The notes beneath the pieces are model-generated. The model was not told the DNA's origin. It searched no databases and worked only from the letters and a program-made list of their open reading frames with translations. From NCBI GenBank assembly GCA_002938045.1, contig PTLJ01000107.1, positions 1 to 5,833 on the forward strand: DNA of 5,833 nucleotides, given 5' to 3'. Within the stretch, counting starts at the first letter, position 1. Each line of letters opens with the position of its first letter. Positions 1 to 5,532 of the stretch are shown here, piece by piece. A program made the translations under genes and the position numbers. Source of the stretch: Alphaproteobacteria bacterium MarineAlpha3_Bin4. GTDB taxonomy: Bacteria > Pseudomonadota > Alphaproteobacteria > Rhodospirillales > Casp-alpha2.

Positions 1-66
1 TACGCTAGCGTCATCTAGAAAATAGGAACCCTATAATGAGACGGAGCTTTGCAGCGACTGAAGGCA
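1..66. repeat. 66-bp direct repeat, copy 1
   Basis: This stretch is identical, base for base, to 272-337. It starts at the first base of the window, so its true left end may lie outside. It contains a perfect 10-bp palindrome (ACGCTAGCGT, 2-11), two CTAG tetranucleotides 9 bp apart, an interrupted palindrome (ATAGG-AAC-CCTAT, 22-34) and an ATG at 36. Identity stops at 66/67. Reading from the ATG in this copy gives only a 37-residue frame ending at 147-149. The unit matches no insertion sequence or integron site that I recognise. Confidence 0.95.
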
Positions 67-243
67 TCTTACCGCGCACTCGCCAAGGCTCACGCCGCAA
101 TGGAAGTGGCCGACATGCGGTTGCGTGGCCTGACACCACTCGCTGTTGATGTCTTGGAGCGTTTGCTGAGGGCGGACTCAGAGGCGGCCGGCGAGGACAA
201 GATGACTGCCCTGACACGGGATCGATGCGCACTTACAGTCTGA
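49..243 (+). CDS. Possible small protein or gene fragment, unknown function
   Basis: A 64-codon frame opens at a TTG inside repeat copy 1 and ends with TGA at 241-243. The product is predicted to be mainly helical and charged (for example RALAKAHAAMEVADMRLRGL, then LAVDVLERLLRA), with no membrane segment or signal peptide. Its composition resembles real protein more than a random frame, but I recognise no family. The start is poorly supported: the only GGAG (43-46) lies 2 nt before the TTG, and an in-frame TGA at 37-39 prevents extension. It may be the 3' remnant of a larger gene whose 5' part was lost at the repeat junction (66/67), or a chance frame. The antisense frame over the same region (11-232) is taken as a shadow. 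Confidence 0.3.
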   Translation: MQRLKASYRALAKAHAAMEVADMRLRGLTPLAVDVLERLLRADSEAAGEDKMTALTRDRCALTV

Positions 244-271
244 TTCTGAATCAAACCACAGCGTTCTGAAC

Positions 272-337
272 TACGCTAGCGTCATCTAGAAAATAGGAAC
301 CCTATAATGAGACGGAGCTTTGCAGCGACTGAAGGCA
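272..337. repeat. 66-bp direct repeat, copy 2, fused to the gltI-like gene
   Basis: This is an exact second copy of 1-66, offset by 271 bp. It is not part of a tandem array, because the 205 bp between the copies are unrelated to what follows copy 2. It provides the apparent Shine-Dalgarno sequence (AGGA, 295-298), the ATG (307) and the first ten codons of the binding-protein gene. The repeat ends at 337, and recognisable homology to mature glutamate/aspartate-binding proteins begins a few residues later. Confidence 0.95.
293..305 (+). promoter_or_regulatory. Small hairpin enclosing the gltI-like Shine-Dalgarno sequence
   Basis: ATAGG (293-297) pairs with CCTAT (301-305) across a 3-nt AAC loop, and the AGGA motif (295-298) lies mostly within the left arm. 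The start codon at 307 follows directly. A 5-bp stem is weak, so a role in limiting translation is only a possibility. The same structure occurs in repeat copy 1 at 22-34. As DNA, it could equally be half of a protein-binding or recombination site. Confidence 0.35.
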
Positions 338-1155
338 CGGCTGCCGAACTTTACGGCACTCTAAAGAAGATCAAGGACAATGGACAAATTGTTATGGGCC
401 ATCGCGAAAACTCTGTTCCGTTCGCCTACATGCAATCGGACGGAAAGCCGATCGGATACACGGTCGATCTTTGTAACAAGATCATCGATAGAATCAAAAA
501 AACTCTTAATATGCCCAATCTTAAGGTCAAGCTGGTACCGGTCACTTCACAGACCCGTATTCCGCTGCTTGCCAACGGGACCATAGATATCGAATGCGGG
601 TCGACCACCAACAACCTGACCCGTTCTAAGCAGATTTCATATCTGCATGTCACTTTCATCACCGGCACTAAGCTCGCCGTTAGGAAAGGGTCGGGAATCA
701 AGGAAATCGAGGACCTCAATGGCAAGGCGATCGGGCTGTCGCTGGGCACCACAAACGAAAAAGCAGTGAAAAGGATAGCCAAGCAAAAGGGCTTAAAAAT
801 TAAGTACCACATGGTCAAAGACCACCCGCAAGGTTGGCTGGCTCTGGAGACTGATCGTGTCGACGCCTATGCCACCGATCACTCTCTGCTTTATGGTTTG
901 ATTTCTAAGTCCAAGGACAAGTCCAAGTGGGAGGTTGTGGGGCGGTTCTTGAGCTACGATCCCTACGGCATCATGGTGCGGCGCGACGATTCTGCCATGC
1001 AGCTATTAGGCAACACCGTATTGTCCGATCTGATGCGGTCCGGCGAGATGCAGCAGATCTACGACAAGTGGTTTGATCCGGGCCCGACTAACATCAATAT
1101 GCCGATTAGCTCGAACCTAAAAGTAGCGTTCGAGGTTCAGGCCCTGCCTTACTAG
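307..1155 (+). CDS. gltI: Glutamate/aspartate ABC transporter substrate-binding protein, lacking a signal peptide
   Basis: This 282-residue protein belongs to the family 3 solute-binding proteins and closely resembles the mature part of enterobacterial GltI, the periplasmic glutamate/aspartate receptor. Ligand-contact positions known in that family appear intact: R33 in GHRENSVPF, S81 and R84 in TSQTRIPLL, S99-T101 and R106 in ECGSTTNNLTR, T148-T149, H173 in KDH and D191. Usual precursors start with a roughly 22-residue signal peptide. Here the first ten residues (MRRSFAATEG) come from the 66-bp repeat and have no hydrophobic core, and an in-frame TAG at 277 rules out a longer start. No hydrophobic leader is visible in the other forward frames either. 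As written, the product should stay in the cytoplasm and could not serve the importer. AGGA lies 8 nt before the ATG. The family assignment is firm; functional status is doubtful. Confidence 0.93.
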   Translation: MRRSFAATEGTAAELYGTLKKIKDNGQIVMGHRENSVPFAYMQSDGKPIGYTVDLCNKIIDRIKKTLNMPNLKVKLVPVTSQTRIPLLANGTIDIECGSTTNNLTRSKQISYLHVTFITGTKLAVRKGSGIKEIEDLNGKAIGLSLGTTNEKAVKRIAKQKGLKIKYHMVKDHPQGWLALETDRVDAYATDHSLLYGLISKSKDKSKWEVVGRFLSYDPYGIMVRRDDSAMQLLGNTVLSDLMRSGEMQQIYDKWFDPGPTNINMPISSNLKVAFEVQALPY

Positions 1156-1161
1156 TCTTGA

Positions 1162-1189
1162 CCCGGGAGGCGTTAAGGCGCCTCCCGGG
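1162..1189 (+). terminator. Intercistronic hairpin between binding-protein and permease genes
   Basis: CCCGGGAGGCG (1162-1172) and CGCCTCCCGGG (1179-1189) form a perfect 11-bp, GC-rich stem with a 6-nt loop, 6 bp after the gltI-like stop codon. The bases that follow (GTTCCTAA) are not a true U-tract, so it is probably a partial terminator or a 3'-end stabiliser rather than a full stop. In binding-protein transport operons such structures commonly keep receptor mRNA more abundant than permease mRNA. That role is inferred here. Confidence 0.75.
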
Positions 1190-1221
1190 GTTCCTAATCC
1201 GGCGGCGAGGGCGGTCTTCAG

Positions 1222-2058
1222 ATGGAGATGAAATACAACTGGGACTGGTCGGTCCTGCTTTGCAGATTGCCTGAGGATGATCCGACGGGGACCAGCGAAA
1301 CTACATTCGGAGGTACCACGGCGACCGCCGGCGGTGCGGCTCAGACTTTTGATACCGGAGCAGACTGCGCCCAGCCTTATCTCGACTGGATAGTCTCAGG
1401 GCTGGGGTGGACCGTTGTTGTTGCTTGCTGTGCCTGGGTGATCACGATCTCCTTAGGCTCGGTCATCGGTGTGTCACGCACCGTGAACCAACCCATGGTG
1501 CGGGCCATAGCTACTACTTACGTGGAAATTTTCCGCAACATACCGCTTTTGGTACAGATGTTCATTTGGTTTTTCGTCGTACCGGAACTTCTGCCCGAGG
1601 ATGCTGGGCGCTGGGTCAAACGCGAACTGCCACTGCCCGAATACTGGACTGCGATCGTCTGTCTCGGCATGTACCACGCGTCGCGAACCGCCGAACAGGT
1701 TCGTGCGGGCATCGAATCCATCCCCTTAGGTCAGACTCACGCCGGGCTCGCTACGGGCCTTACGAGGGTCCAGGTCTATCGCTACATACTGCTGCCCGTC
1801 AGCTACCGCATAATTATCCCGCCCTTGACCAGTGACTTTATGGGTATCTTCAAAAATTCATCGGTAGCATTGACAATTGGCGTCATGGAATTGACGGCCC
1901 AAAGTCGCCAAATTGCCGAGTACACCTTCAACATTTTTGAGGCTTTCACCGTCGCCACTGTTCTCTACATGATGGTGACACTGATTGTGGTCACCGTTAT
2001 GCGCGTCGTCGAAGCGAAGGTCCGCATTCCCGGGACCATTGCTATGGGTGGTGGCTGA
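1222..2058 (+). CDS. gltJ: Glutamate/aspartate ABC transporter permease, GltJ-like
   Basis: This 278-residue inner-membrane protein is one of two channel subunits of the importer. It aligns with GltJ throughout: the N-terminal NWDW segment, YVEIFRNIPLLVQMFIW (100-116), PELLP (121-125), the cytoplasmic EAA loop that docks the ATPase (about 158-192, ending YILLP), the PPLTSDFMGIFKNSSVA segment and the C-terminal RIPGTIAMGGG. About five hydrophobic segments are visible (roughly 57-82, 96-121, 142-158, 195-221 and 240-263). It is about 30 residues longer than E. coli GltJ. The excess is a Gly/Thr/Ala-rich stretch at about 17-52, between the NWDW motif and the first membrane segment. The ATG at 1222 is preceded by a purine-rich GGCGAGGGCGG; an ATG two codons later (1228) is a possible alternative. 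It precedes the gltK-like gene by only 2 bp. Confidence 0.93.
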   Translation: MEMKYNWDWSVLLCRLPEDDPTGTSETTFGGTTATAGGAAQTFDTGADCAQPYLDWIVSGLGWTVVVACCAWVITISLGSVIGVSRTVNQPMVRAIATTYVEIFRNIPLLVQMFIWFFVVPELLPEDAGRWVKRELPLPEYWTAIVCLGMYHASRTAEQVRAGIESIPLGQTHAGLATGLTRVQVYRYILLPVSYRIIIPPLTSDFMGIFKNSSVALTIGVMELTAQSRQIAEYTFNIFEAFTVATVLYMMVTLIVVTVMRVVEAKVRIPGTIAMGGG

Positions 2059-2060
2059 AC

Positions 2061-2720
2061 ATGTTTGCAGATTTTGATTTCCAGGTCATCGTCGAGGCGG
2101 CTCCCATCTTATGGAGGGGGATGCTGATCACCCTGCTGTTAACAGCCGTCGCCATCGTTGGTGGCATCCTTTTCGGGACGGTGCTGGCGCTCATGCGATT
2201 GTCTCGGTTCATGGTGCTCTCCGTATTTTCTGGGCGTTACGTTGATGCCTTCCGTTCAACACCTCTAATCCTGGTCATCTTCTGGTTCTATTTTGCCGTT
2301 CCTTACGTGGTCGGACGCCCCATCGGTGATCTCTATTCGGTGTTGATTGCATTCACGCTGTTCGAGGCGGCGTACTATTGCGAAATCATTCGCGCCGGCA
2401 TACAGAGTATCAGGCAGCCGCAAGTTCATGCTGGCCTGGCTCTTGGCCTCTCGCAGTGGCAGACTACGCGCTCCATCGTCCTGCCCCAGGCTTTCCGCAA
2501 CATGGTTCCGGTGATCTTGACCCAGGCCATCGTGCTCTTTCAGGATACATCGCTGGTTTATGTAGTAGGGCTCAAGGACTTCCTGACGGCGGCTGATCTG
2601 GTTGCGACGCGCGATAATCGAGTGCTGGAGTTGTACTTGACGGCGGCGGTCGTTTATTTCGTGCTCTGTTTTATAAGCTCAATGTGGGTCAAGAGGCTGC
2701 GAAGGCAATATGCGCTATGA
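2061..2720 (+). CDS. gltK: Glutamate/aspartate ABC transporter permease, GltK-like
   Basis: This 219-residue protein is the second channel subunit, close in length to E. coli GltK (about 224). Diagnostic stretches include MRLSRF (45-50), VDAFRSTPLILVIFWFY (61-77), FEAAYYCEIIRAGIQSI (101-117) leading into the EAA loop that ends IVLPQAFRNMVP (139-150), and IVLFQDTSLVYVVGLKDF (157-174). About five membrane segments are predicted, and it ends with a basic cytoplasmic tail (KRLRRQYAL). It starts 2 bp after the gltJ-like stop with only a weak GGTGG motif upstream, and its last bases overlap the ATPase start as ATGA. Both points suggest translational coupling. No damage is visible. Confidence 0.94.
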   Translation: MFADFDFQVIVEAAPILWRGMLITLLLTAVAIVGGILFGTVLALMRLSRFMVLSVFSGRYVDAFRSTPLILVIFWFYFAVPYVVGRPIGDLYSVLIAFTLFEAAYYCEIIRAGIQSIRQPQVHAGLALGLSQWQTTRSIVLPQAFRNMVPVILTQAIVLFQDTSLVYVVGLKDFLTAADLVATRDNRVLELYLTAAVVYFVLCFISSMWVKRLRRQYAL

Positions 2721-3445
2721 TTGAAGTCGAAAATGTCAGTAAATGGTTTGGGGACTTCCAAGTCCTCGACGATTGCAGTACCCAGGTCGACAAAGGCCAG
2801 GTTGTGGTCGTCTGTGGGCCGTCGGGTTCGGGAAAATCGACGCTGGTAAAATGCGTCAACGGCCTCGAGCCGTTCCAGGAAGGTATCATTACCGTTAACG
2901 GTGTCTCGGTCGGTGCCGAGGATACCAATCTGCCTAAGTTACGCTCTCAAATTGGTATGGTATTTCAGAACTTTGAGCTATTCCCTCATATGACGGTGCT
3001 TGAGAACATCTGCCTCAGCCAGATGAAGGTGCTGAAAAGGGAAAAGGATGAAGCTGAGGAACGTGGTATGAAGCTACTAGATCGGGTCGACCTTATTGAT
3101 CAGGCGGCGAAGCACCCGGCCCACCTTTCAGGCGGCCAAGCGCAGCGGGTCGCCATCGCCCGGGCCCTGGCCATGGATCCTATCGCCATGTTGTTCGACG
3201 AACCCACCTCGGCCCTTGATCCGGAGATGATTAACGAGGTGTTGGACGTGATGGTGACATTGGCCCAGGAGGGCATGACCATGATGGTTATCACCCACGA
3301 AATGGGCTTCGCCAAGCAGGTGGCCGACCGGGTCGTTTTCATGGACGAGGGGCGCATCGAGGATGACGCGGGTAAGGACGAATTCTTCGGTGAGCCCCGC
3401 GGCGGACGGGCTCGACTCTTCCTCTCCAAGATCCTTACCCACTAA
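2717..3445 (+). CDS. gltL: Glutamate/aspartate ABC transporter ATP-binding protein, GltL-like
   Basis: This 242-residue cytoplasmic ATPase powers the importer and is nearly the same length as E. coli GltL (241). All ABC motifs are present: Walker A GPSGSGKST (34-42), Q-loop Q84 in MVFQNFELFPH, signature LSGGQAQRVAIARAL (137-151), Walker B AMLFDEP (157-163) with catalytic E162, D-loop SALDPE and switch histidine H194 in ITHEMGF. The ATG at 2717 is preferred over an upstream in-frame GTG at 2684, because family members begin MI-x-x-x-NVSKW. That start also gives a 4-bp ATGA overlap with the gltK-like stop, and GAAGG at 2701-2705 could serve as a distant ribosome-binding site. The gene appears intact. 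Confidence 0.96.
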   Translation: MIEVENVSKWFGDFQVLDDCSTQVDKGQVVVVCGPSGSGKSTLVKCVNGLEPFQEGIITVNGVSVGAEDTNLPKLRSQIGMVFQNFELFPHMTVLENICLSQMKVLKREKDEAEERGMKLLDRVDLIDQAAKHPAHLSGGQAQRVAIARALAMDPIAMLFDEPTSALDPEMINEVLDVMVTLAQEGMTMMVITHEMGFAKQVADRVVFMDEGRIEDDAGKDEFFGEPRGGRARLFLSKILTH

Positions 3446-3447
3446 GG

Positions 3448-3483
3448 CCCGTAGTCGGTTGCTACGATCACTTTGGCTACGGG
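3448..3483. terminator. Possible bidirectional terminator between convergent genes
   Basis: CCCGTAG (3448-3454) and CTACGGG (3477-3483) are complementary and enclose 22 bp. An alternative, shorter hairpin pairs CGTAG (3450-3454) with CTACG (3462-3466). The inverted repeat sits between the ATPase stop and the PLP-enzyme stop, overlapping the last codons of the latter. There is no T-run on either strand, so it is a weak candidate. The gap between the two genes is only 31 bp and shows no other terminator. Confidence 0.35.
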
Positions 3484-4748
3484 TTAACCTCCTCCCCAAA
3501 CAGCAGGCTACGAAAGGCCGCGGGGTCGCCAATCACACCGGCTAGCTGGTCAAGGGACTGGTCGACGGCATCGGCGAACTTGCCGGCGCCGCCGAAGAGG
3601 GCAAGGGTTTCCGGTGGCATGAATTTGATGAGCATAGAAGAGGTGCCCGGCGGCAGGCCTGCAAAATGGACGGTCATTACGCCATAATCTCTGAGTAGTA
3701 GCATGGCAAGCCCTGCCGAGGCTTCCGCTGGCACCATGGGCCGTTCGGCAAGGCCCGCGCGCTCCATGGCTATTTCAAGAATATCCTCACCGTCAAGGCG
3801 CGCGATCACGGGCGTCTCGGTGATTCTATTGCCAAGTCTTTTCTTGAGCGCAGCAATCACTACCTTCGTGCTTGCTACTAGTTCTCGCACTCGCTCTGGG
3901 TCGTATTGCTCAAGTGAGCGGATAATTGTTGGATAGAGCATCGGCCTGGCTTCTACGCCGAGATCGAACGCGAGCGCTCGGATCTCTTCGACGATCTCCC
4001 GTTGTCCGCCAAGCAGTCCGATACGTGGTCCGATCGTGCCGTATTTGTCGAGACCAGTCGAGCCGACGTCGACGCCAAGCTCCAACATTTTGGGCTGATC
4101 AAATATCGCCGGACCGACACGCGCGCCTCCGGCATCATCGACCAGAACCTTGGCGCCTACGCCATGGGCGAGATCGACGATCCGCTCAATCTCCTTGACG
4201 TTGAGAATTTCATAACTCACTGCGAGTCGGGTCATAGACACCAATGTCACGTTGCTGGACTCTTTAATTGCTTTTTCAAAAGGACCAAGACCAACGGTGT
4301 CGATGAAATTTGCCCCAGCGTGCTTTGCTGCGTGAACTACACATTTGTGGCTGCCGGTGGCGGAGACGCCTATCACTGTTTCGCCAGGACGGACGAGTAC
4401 AAGCGTTGCCGTCAATACCGCCGCAGTCTGGCGGTTCATGGCCATAATTCCGTGTATTGATGAGTTGCCACCGAGATGATCGAGAGCCAATGCATTCAAC
4501 CGGTCGACCATCAACGCTGGCGCCAATTCATCGTCGAGCATTTCCGCTTCATCGGGTAAAGCGTCGAAACGGCGGTCTAGGCCTGACAAATTATAGACTT
4601 GGTCCAGTCCCTTCTCTCTCGCCCGCTGCTCGATGAACCGCCATGCGTGACGCAGCTTAGCGTGGTCATCTTTACTGCTACGAATGTACTCGCCGTGGGC
4701 GTATGGGAGCCCCGGTGCATGTGAATTACCAAATCGGTCCGTAGCCAT
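3477..4748 (-). CDS. SelA-like fold-type-I PLP-dependent enzyme, substrate unknown
   Basis: This 423-residue cytoplasmic protein has the pattern of the aspartate-aminotransferase fold, closest in style to the SelA / selenocysteine-synthase-like branch. Seen, numbering from the chosen start: a glycine-rich entry (HLGGNSSIHGIMAMNRQTAA), SATGSHK at about 129-135 as a likely phosphate-binding and ring-stacking site, VLVDDAGG with D204/D205 as the likely pyridine-nitrogen acid, and STGLDKYGTIGPRIGLLGG with K235 as the likely Schiff-base lysine. The start at 4748 is chosen because GGAG (4757-4760) sits 8 nt upstream. An ATG 18 codons earlier (4802) lacks a good ribosome-binding site. It lies 85 bp downstream of the regulator on the same strand. 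An amino-acid lyase, or another enzyme acting on an imported amino acid, is plausible, but the reaction cannot be read from the sequence. True SelA function is not suggested, as no selB or selenocysteine tRNA is present here. Confidence 0.85.
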   Translation of the reverse strand: MATDRFGNSHAPGLPYAHGEYIRSSKDDHAKLRHAWRFIEQRAREKGLDQVYNLSGLDRRFDALPDEAEMLDDELAPALMVDRLNALALDHLGGNSSIHGIMAMNRQTAAVLTATLVLVRPGETVIGVSATGSHKCVVHAAKHAGANFIDTVGLGPFEKAIKESSNVTLVSMTRLAVSYEILNVKEIERIVDLAHGVGAKVLVDDAGGARVGPAIFDQPKMLELGVDVGSTGLDKYGTIGPRIGLLGGQREIVEEIRALAFDLGVEARPMLYPTIIRSLEQYDPERVRELVASTKVVIAALKKRLGNRITETPVIARLDGEDILEIAMERAGLAERPMVPAEASAGLAMLLLRDYGVMTVHFAGLPPGTSSMLIKFMPPETLALFGGAGKFADAVDQSLDQLAGVIGDPAAFRSLLFGEEVNP

Positions 4749-4756
4749 GATTCGTT

Positions 4757-4760
4757 CTCC
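4757..4760 (-). promoter_or_regulatory. Ribosome-binding site deciding the PLP-enzyme start
   Basis: GGAG on the minus strand stands 8 nt before the ATG at 4748, an ideal spacing. The upstream in-frame ATG at 4802 is preceded by GCTTTGACGG, with no comparable motif. The 18 extra residues it would add (MLWRLALPIPHLEPGERI) resemble no conserved domain, so the later start is preferred. Confidence 0.7.
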
Positions 4761-4833
4761 AGGTTCCAGATGAGGGATGGGCAGAGCAAGCCGCCAAAGC
4801 ATCCGTCAAAGCAAACAAACCCGCCGCATCCGC

Positions 4834-5532
4834 TCAAAATAGGGCGAGCTTTTCCAAGGCTCCTCGTCGACGGATATGAATAGTTTTCCCTTCATACTCG
4901 ATTATACCCTCACGCCGGAGTTGACTGATAATGCGGGCGACTGTTTCTCGCGATGTCCCAATAACATGAGCTAAATTGCGTTGGGTCGGAGCTAGCGAGA
5001 TGATTAGTTCCTCAGAACTCTCCGGGTGTATTTCAGCCAACCGGATGAGTTCCAGGCAAACTCGCTGCTCCGCACTCAAGTGGCTGAAACTGGTCATGCG
5101 TTCGTCGCTCAATCGAATAATGCCGGTAAACTTGCGCAACAATGCAAGGCAAACCTCTGGACGAGCGATCACCGTATCGACGAACACCTTTCCCGGCAGG
5201 ACCGCGACGACGCAGGGCGTCAACGCCATCACCCATGCGGATCGCGTCAAGCCGTCGATAGCTGCGTATTCGCCGAAAACGTCTCCTACATAGAGCGTCG
5301 CATATTCGATGATTCGGCCTGACCCCGAGTAATTCAGGACATGCGCCTGACCAGAAACCAAAAAGAAGACGTCTGTATTATCGTCCCCACCTTCAAGGAT
5401 CCTCTCCTGCTTGTCGAATTCACGCCAACTACATTTAAGCTCCAGTTCACGGTGTTCTTCGGATGACAAAGATGCAAGTAGAAGGATGTCCTTAAGGGAA
5501 TGCTTATCGGGATTCCATTTAGCGACTCTCAT
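4834..5532 (-). CDS. CRP/FNR-family transcriptional regulator with cyclic-nucleotide-type pocket
   Basis: This 232-residue DNA-binding protein has an N-terminal cyclic-nucleotide-binding beta-roll (about 15-118), a long dimerisation helix (about 120-150) and a C-terminal winged helix-turn-helix (about 160-222). The phosphate-binding cassette GEYAAIDGLTRSAW (87-100) keeps E88, R97 and S98, matching the cAMP-contacting E, R and S of E. coli CRP, so cyclic nucleotide binding is likely. There is no FNR-type cysteine cluster: the cysteines (34, 107, 128, 159) are scattered. The recognition helix GTSRETVARIISQLRREG (192-209) shares the RETVxR core of CRP, predicting TGTGA-like half-sites. The start at 5532 has weak GAG motifs 4 and 8 nt upstream. 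It precedes the PLP-enzyme gene by 85 bp and is probably co-transcribed with it. Its targets are unknown; autoregulation and control of the importer are possible. Confidence 0.9.
   Translation of the reverse strand: MRVAKWNPDKHSLKDILLLASLSSEEHRELELKCSWREFDKQERILEGGDDNTDVFFLVSGQAHVLNYSGSGRIIEYATLYVGDVFGEYAAIDGLTRSAWVMALTPCVVAVLPGKVFVDTVIARPEVCLALLRKFTGIIRLSDERMTSFSHLSAEQRVCLELIRLAEIHPESSEELIISLAPTQRNLAHVIGTSRETVARIISQLRREGIIEYEGKTIHIRRRGALEKLALF

Noticed and set aside
13..31. Resemblance of the TCTAGAAA...AGGAAC string in the repeat to the yeast FLP target (FRT) site
   Set aside because: Only two short blocks match, the spacing differs and the flanking inverted arms are absent. It is probably coincidence, although an engineered origin would be ruled out formally by a search.
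303..308. TATAAT hexamer overlapping the gltI-like start codon, also at 32-37
   Set aside because: No -35-like hexamer lies 16-18 bp upstream, and transcription from it would begin downstream of the ATG that has the good ribosome-binding site.
1..337. The 66-bp repeats as integron attC sites or a CRISPR array
   Set aside because: There are only two copies, with no attC core sites and no regular short spacers. The repeats also overlap coding sequence.
426..818. 130-codon antisense frame inside the binding-protein gene
   Set aside because: It is the antisense shadow of a gene with clear family-wide conservation and has no features of its own.
3128..3532. 134-codon minus-strand frame across the ATPase end
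   Set aside because: It is antisense to the conserved ABC signature and Walker B region and overlaps the PLP-enzyme gene end. Nothing supports it as a gene.
4002..4460. 152-codon plus-strand frame inside the PLP-enzyme gene
   Set aside because: It lies opposite the conserved PLP-binding region and is a shadow frame.
4577..4837. 86-codon minus-strand frame spanning the regulator-enzyme gap
   Set aside because: It overlaps the N-terminus of the PLP enzyme in another frame, lacks a ribosome-binding site and has no recognisable protein character.
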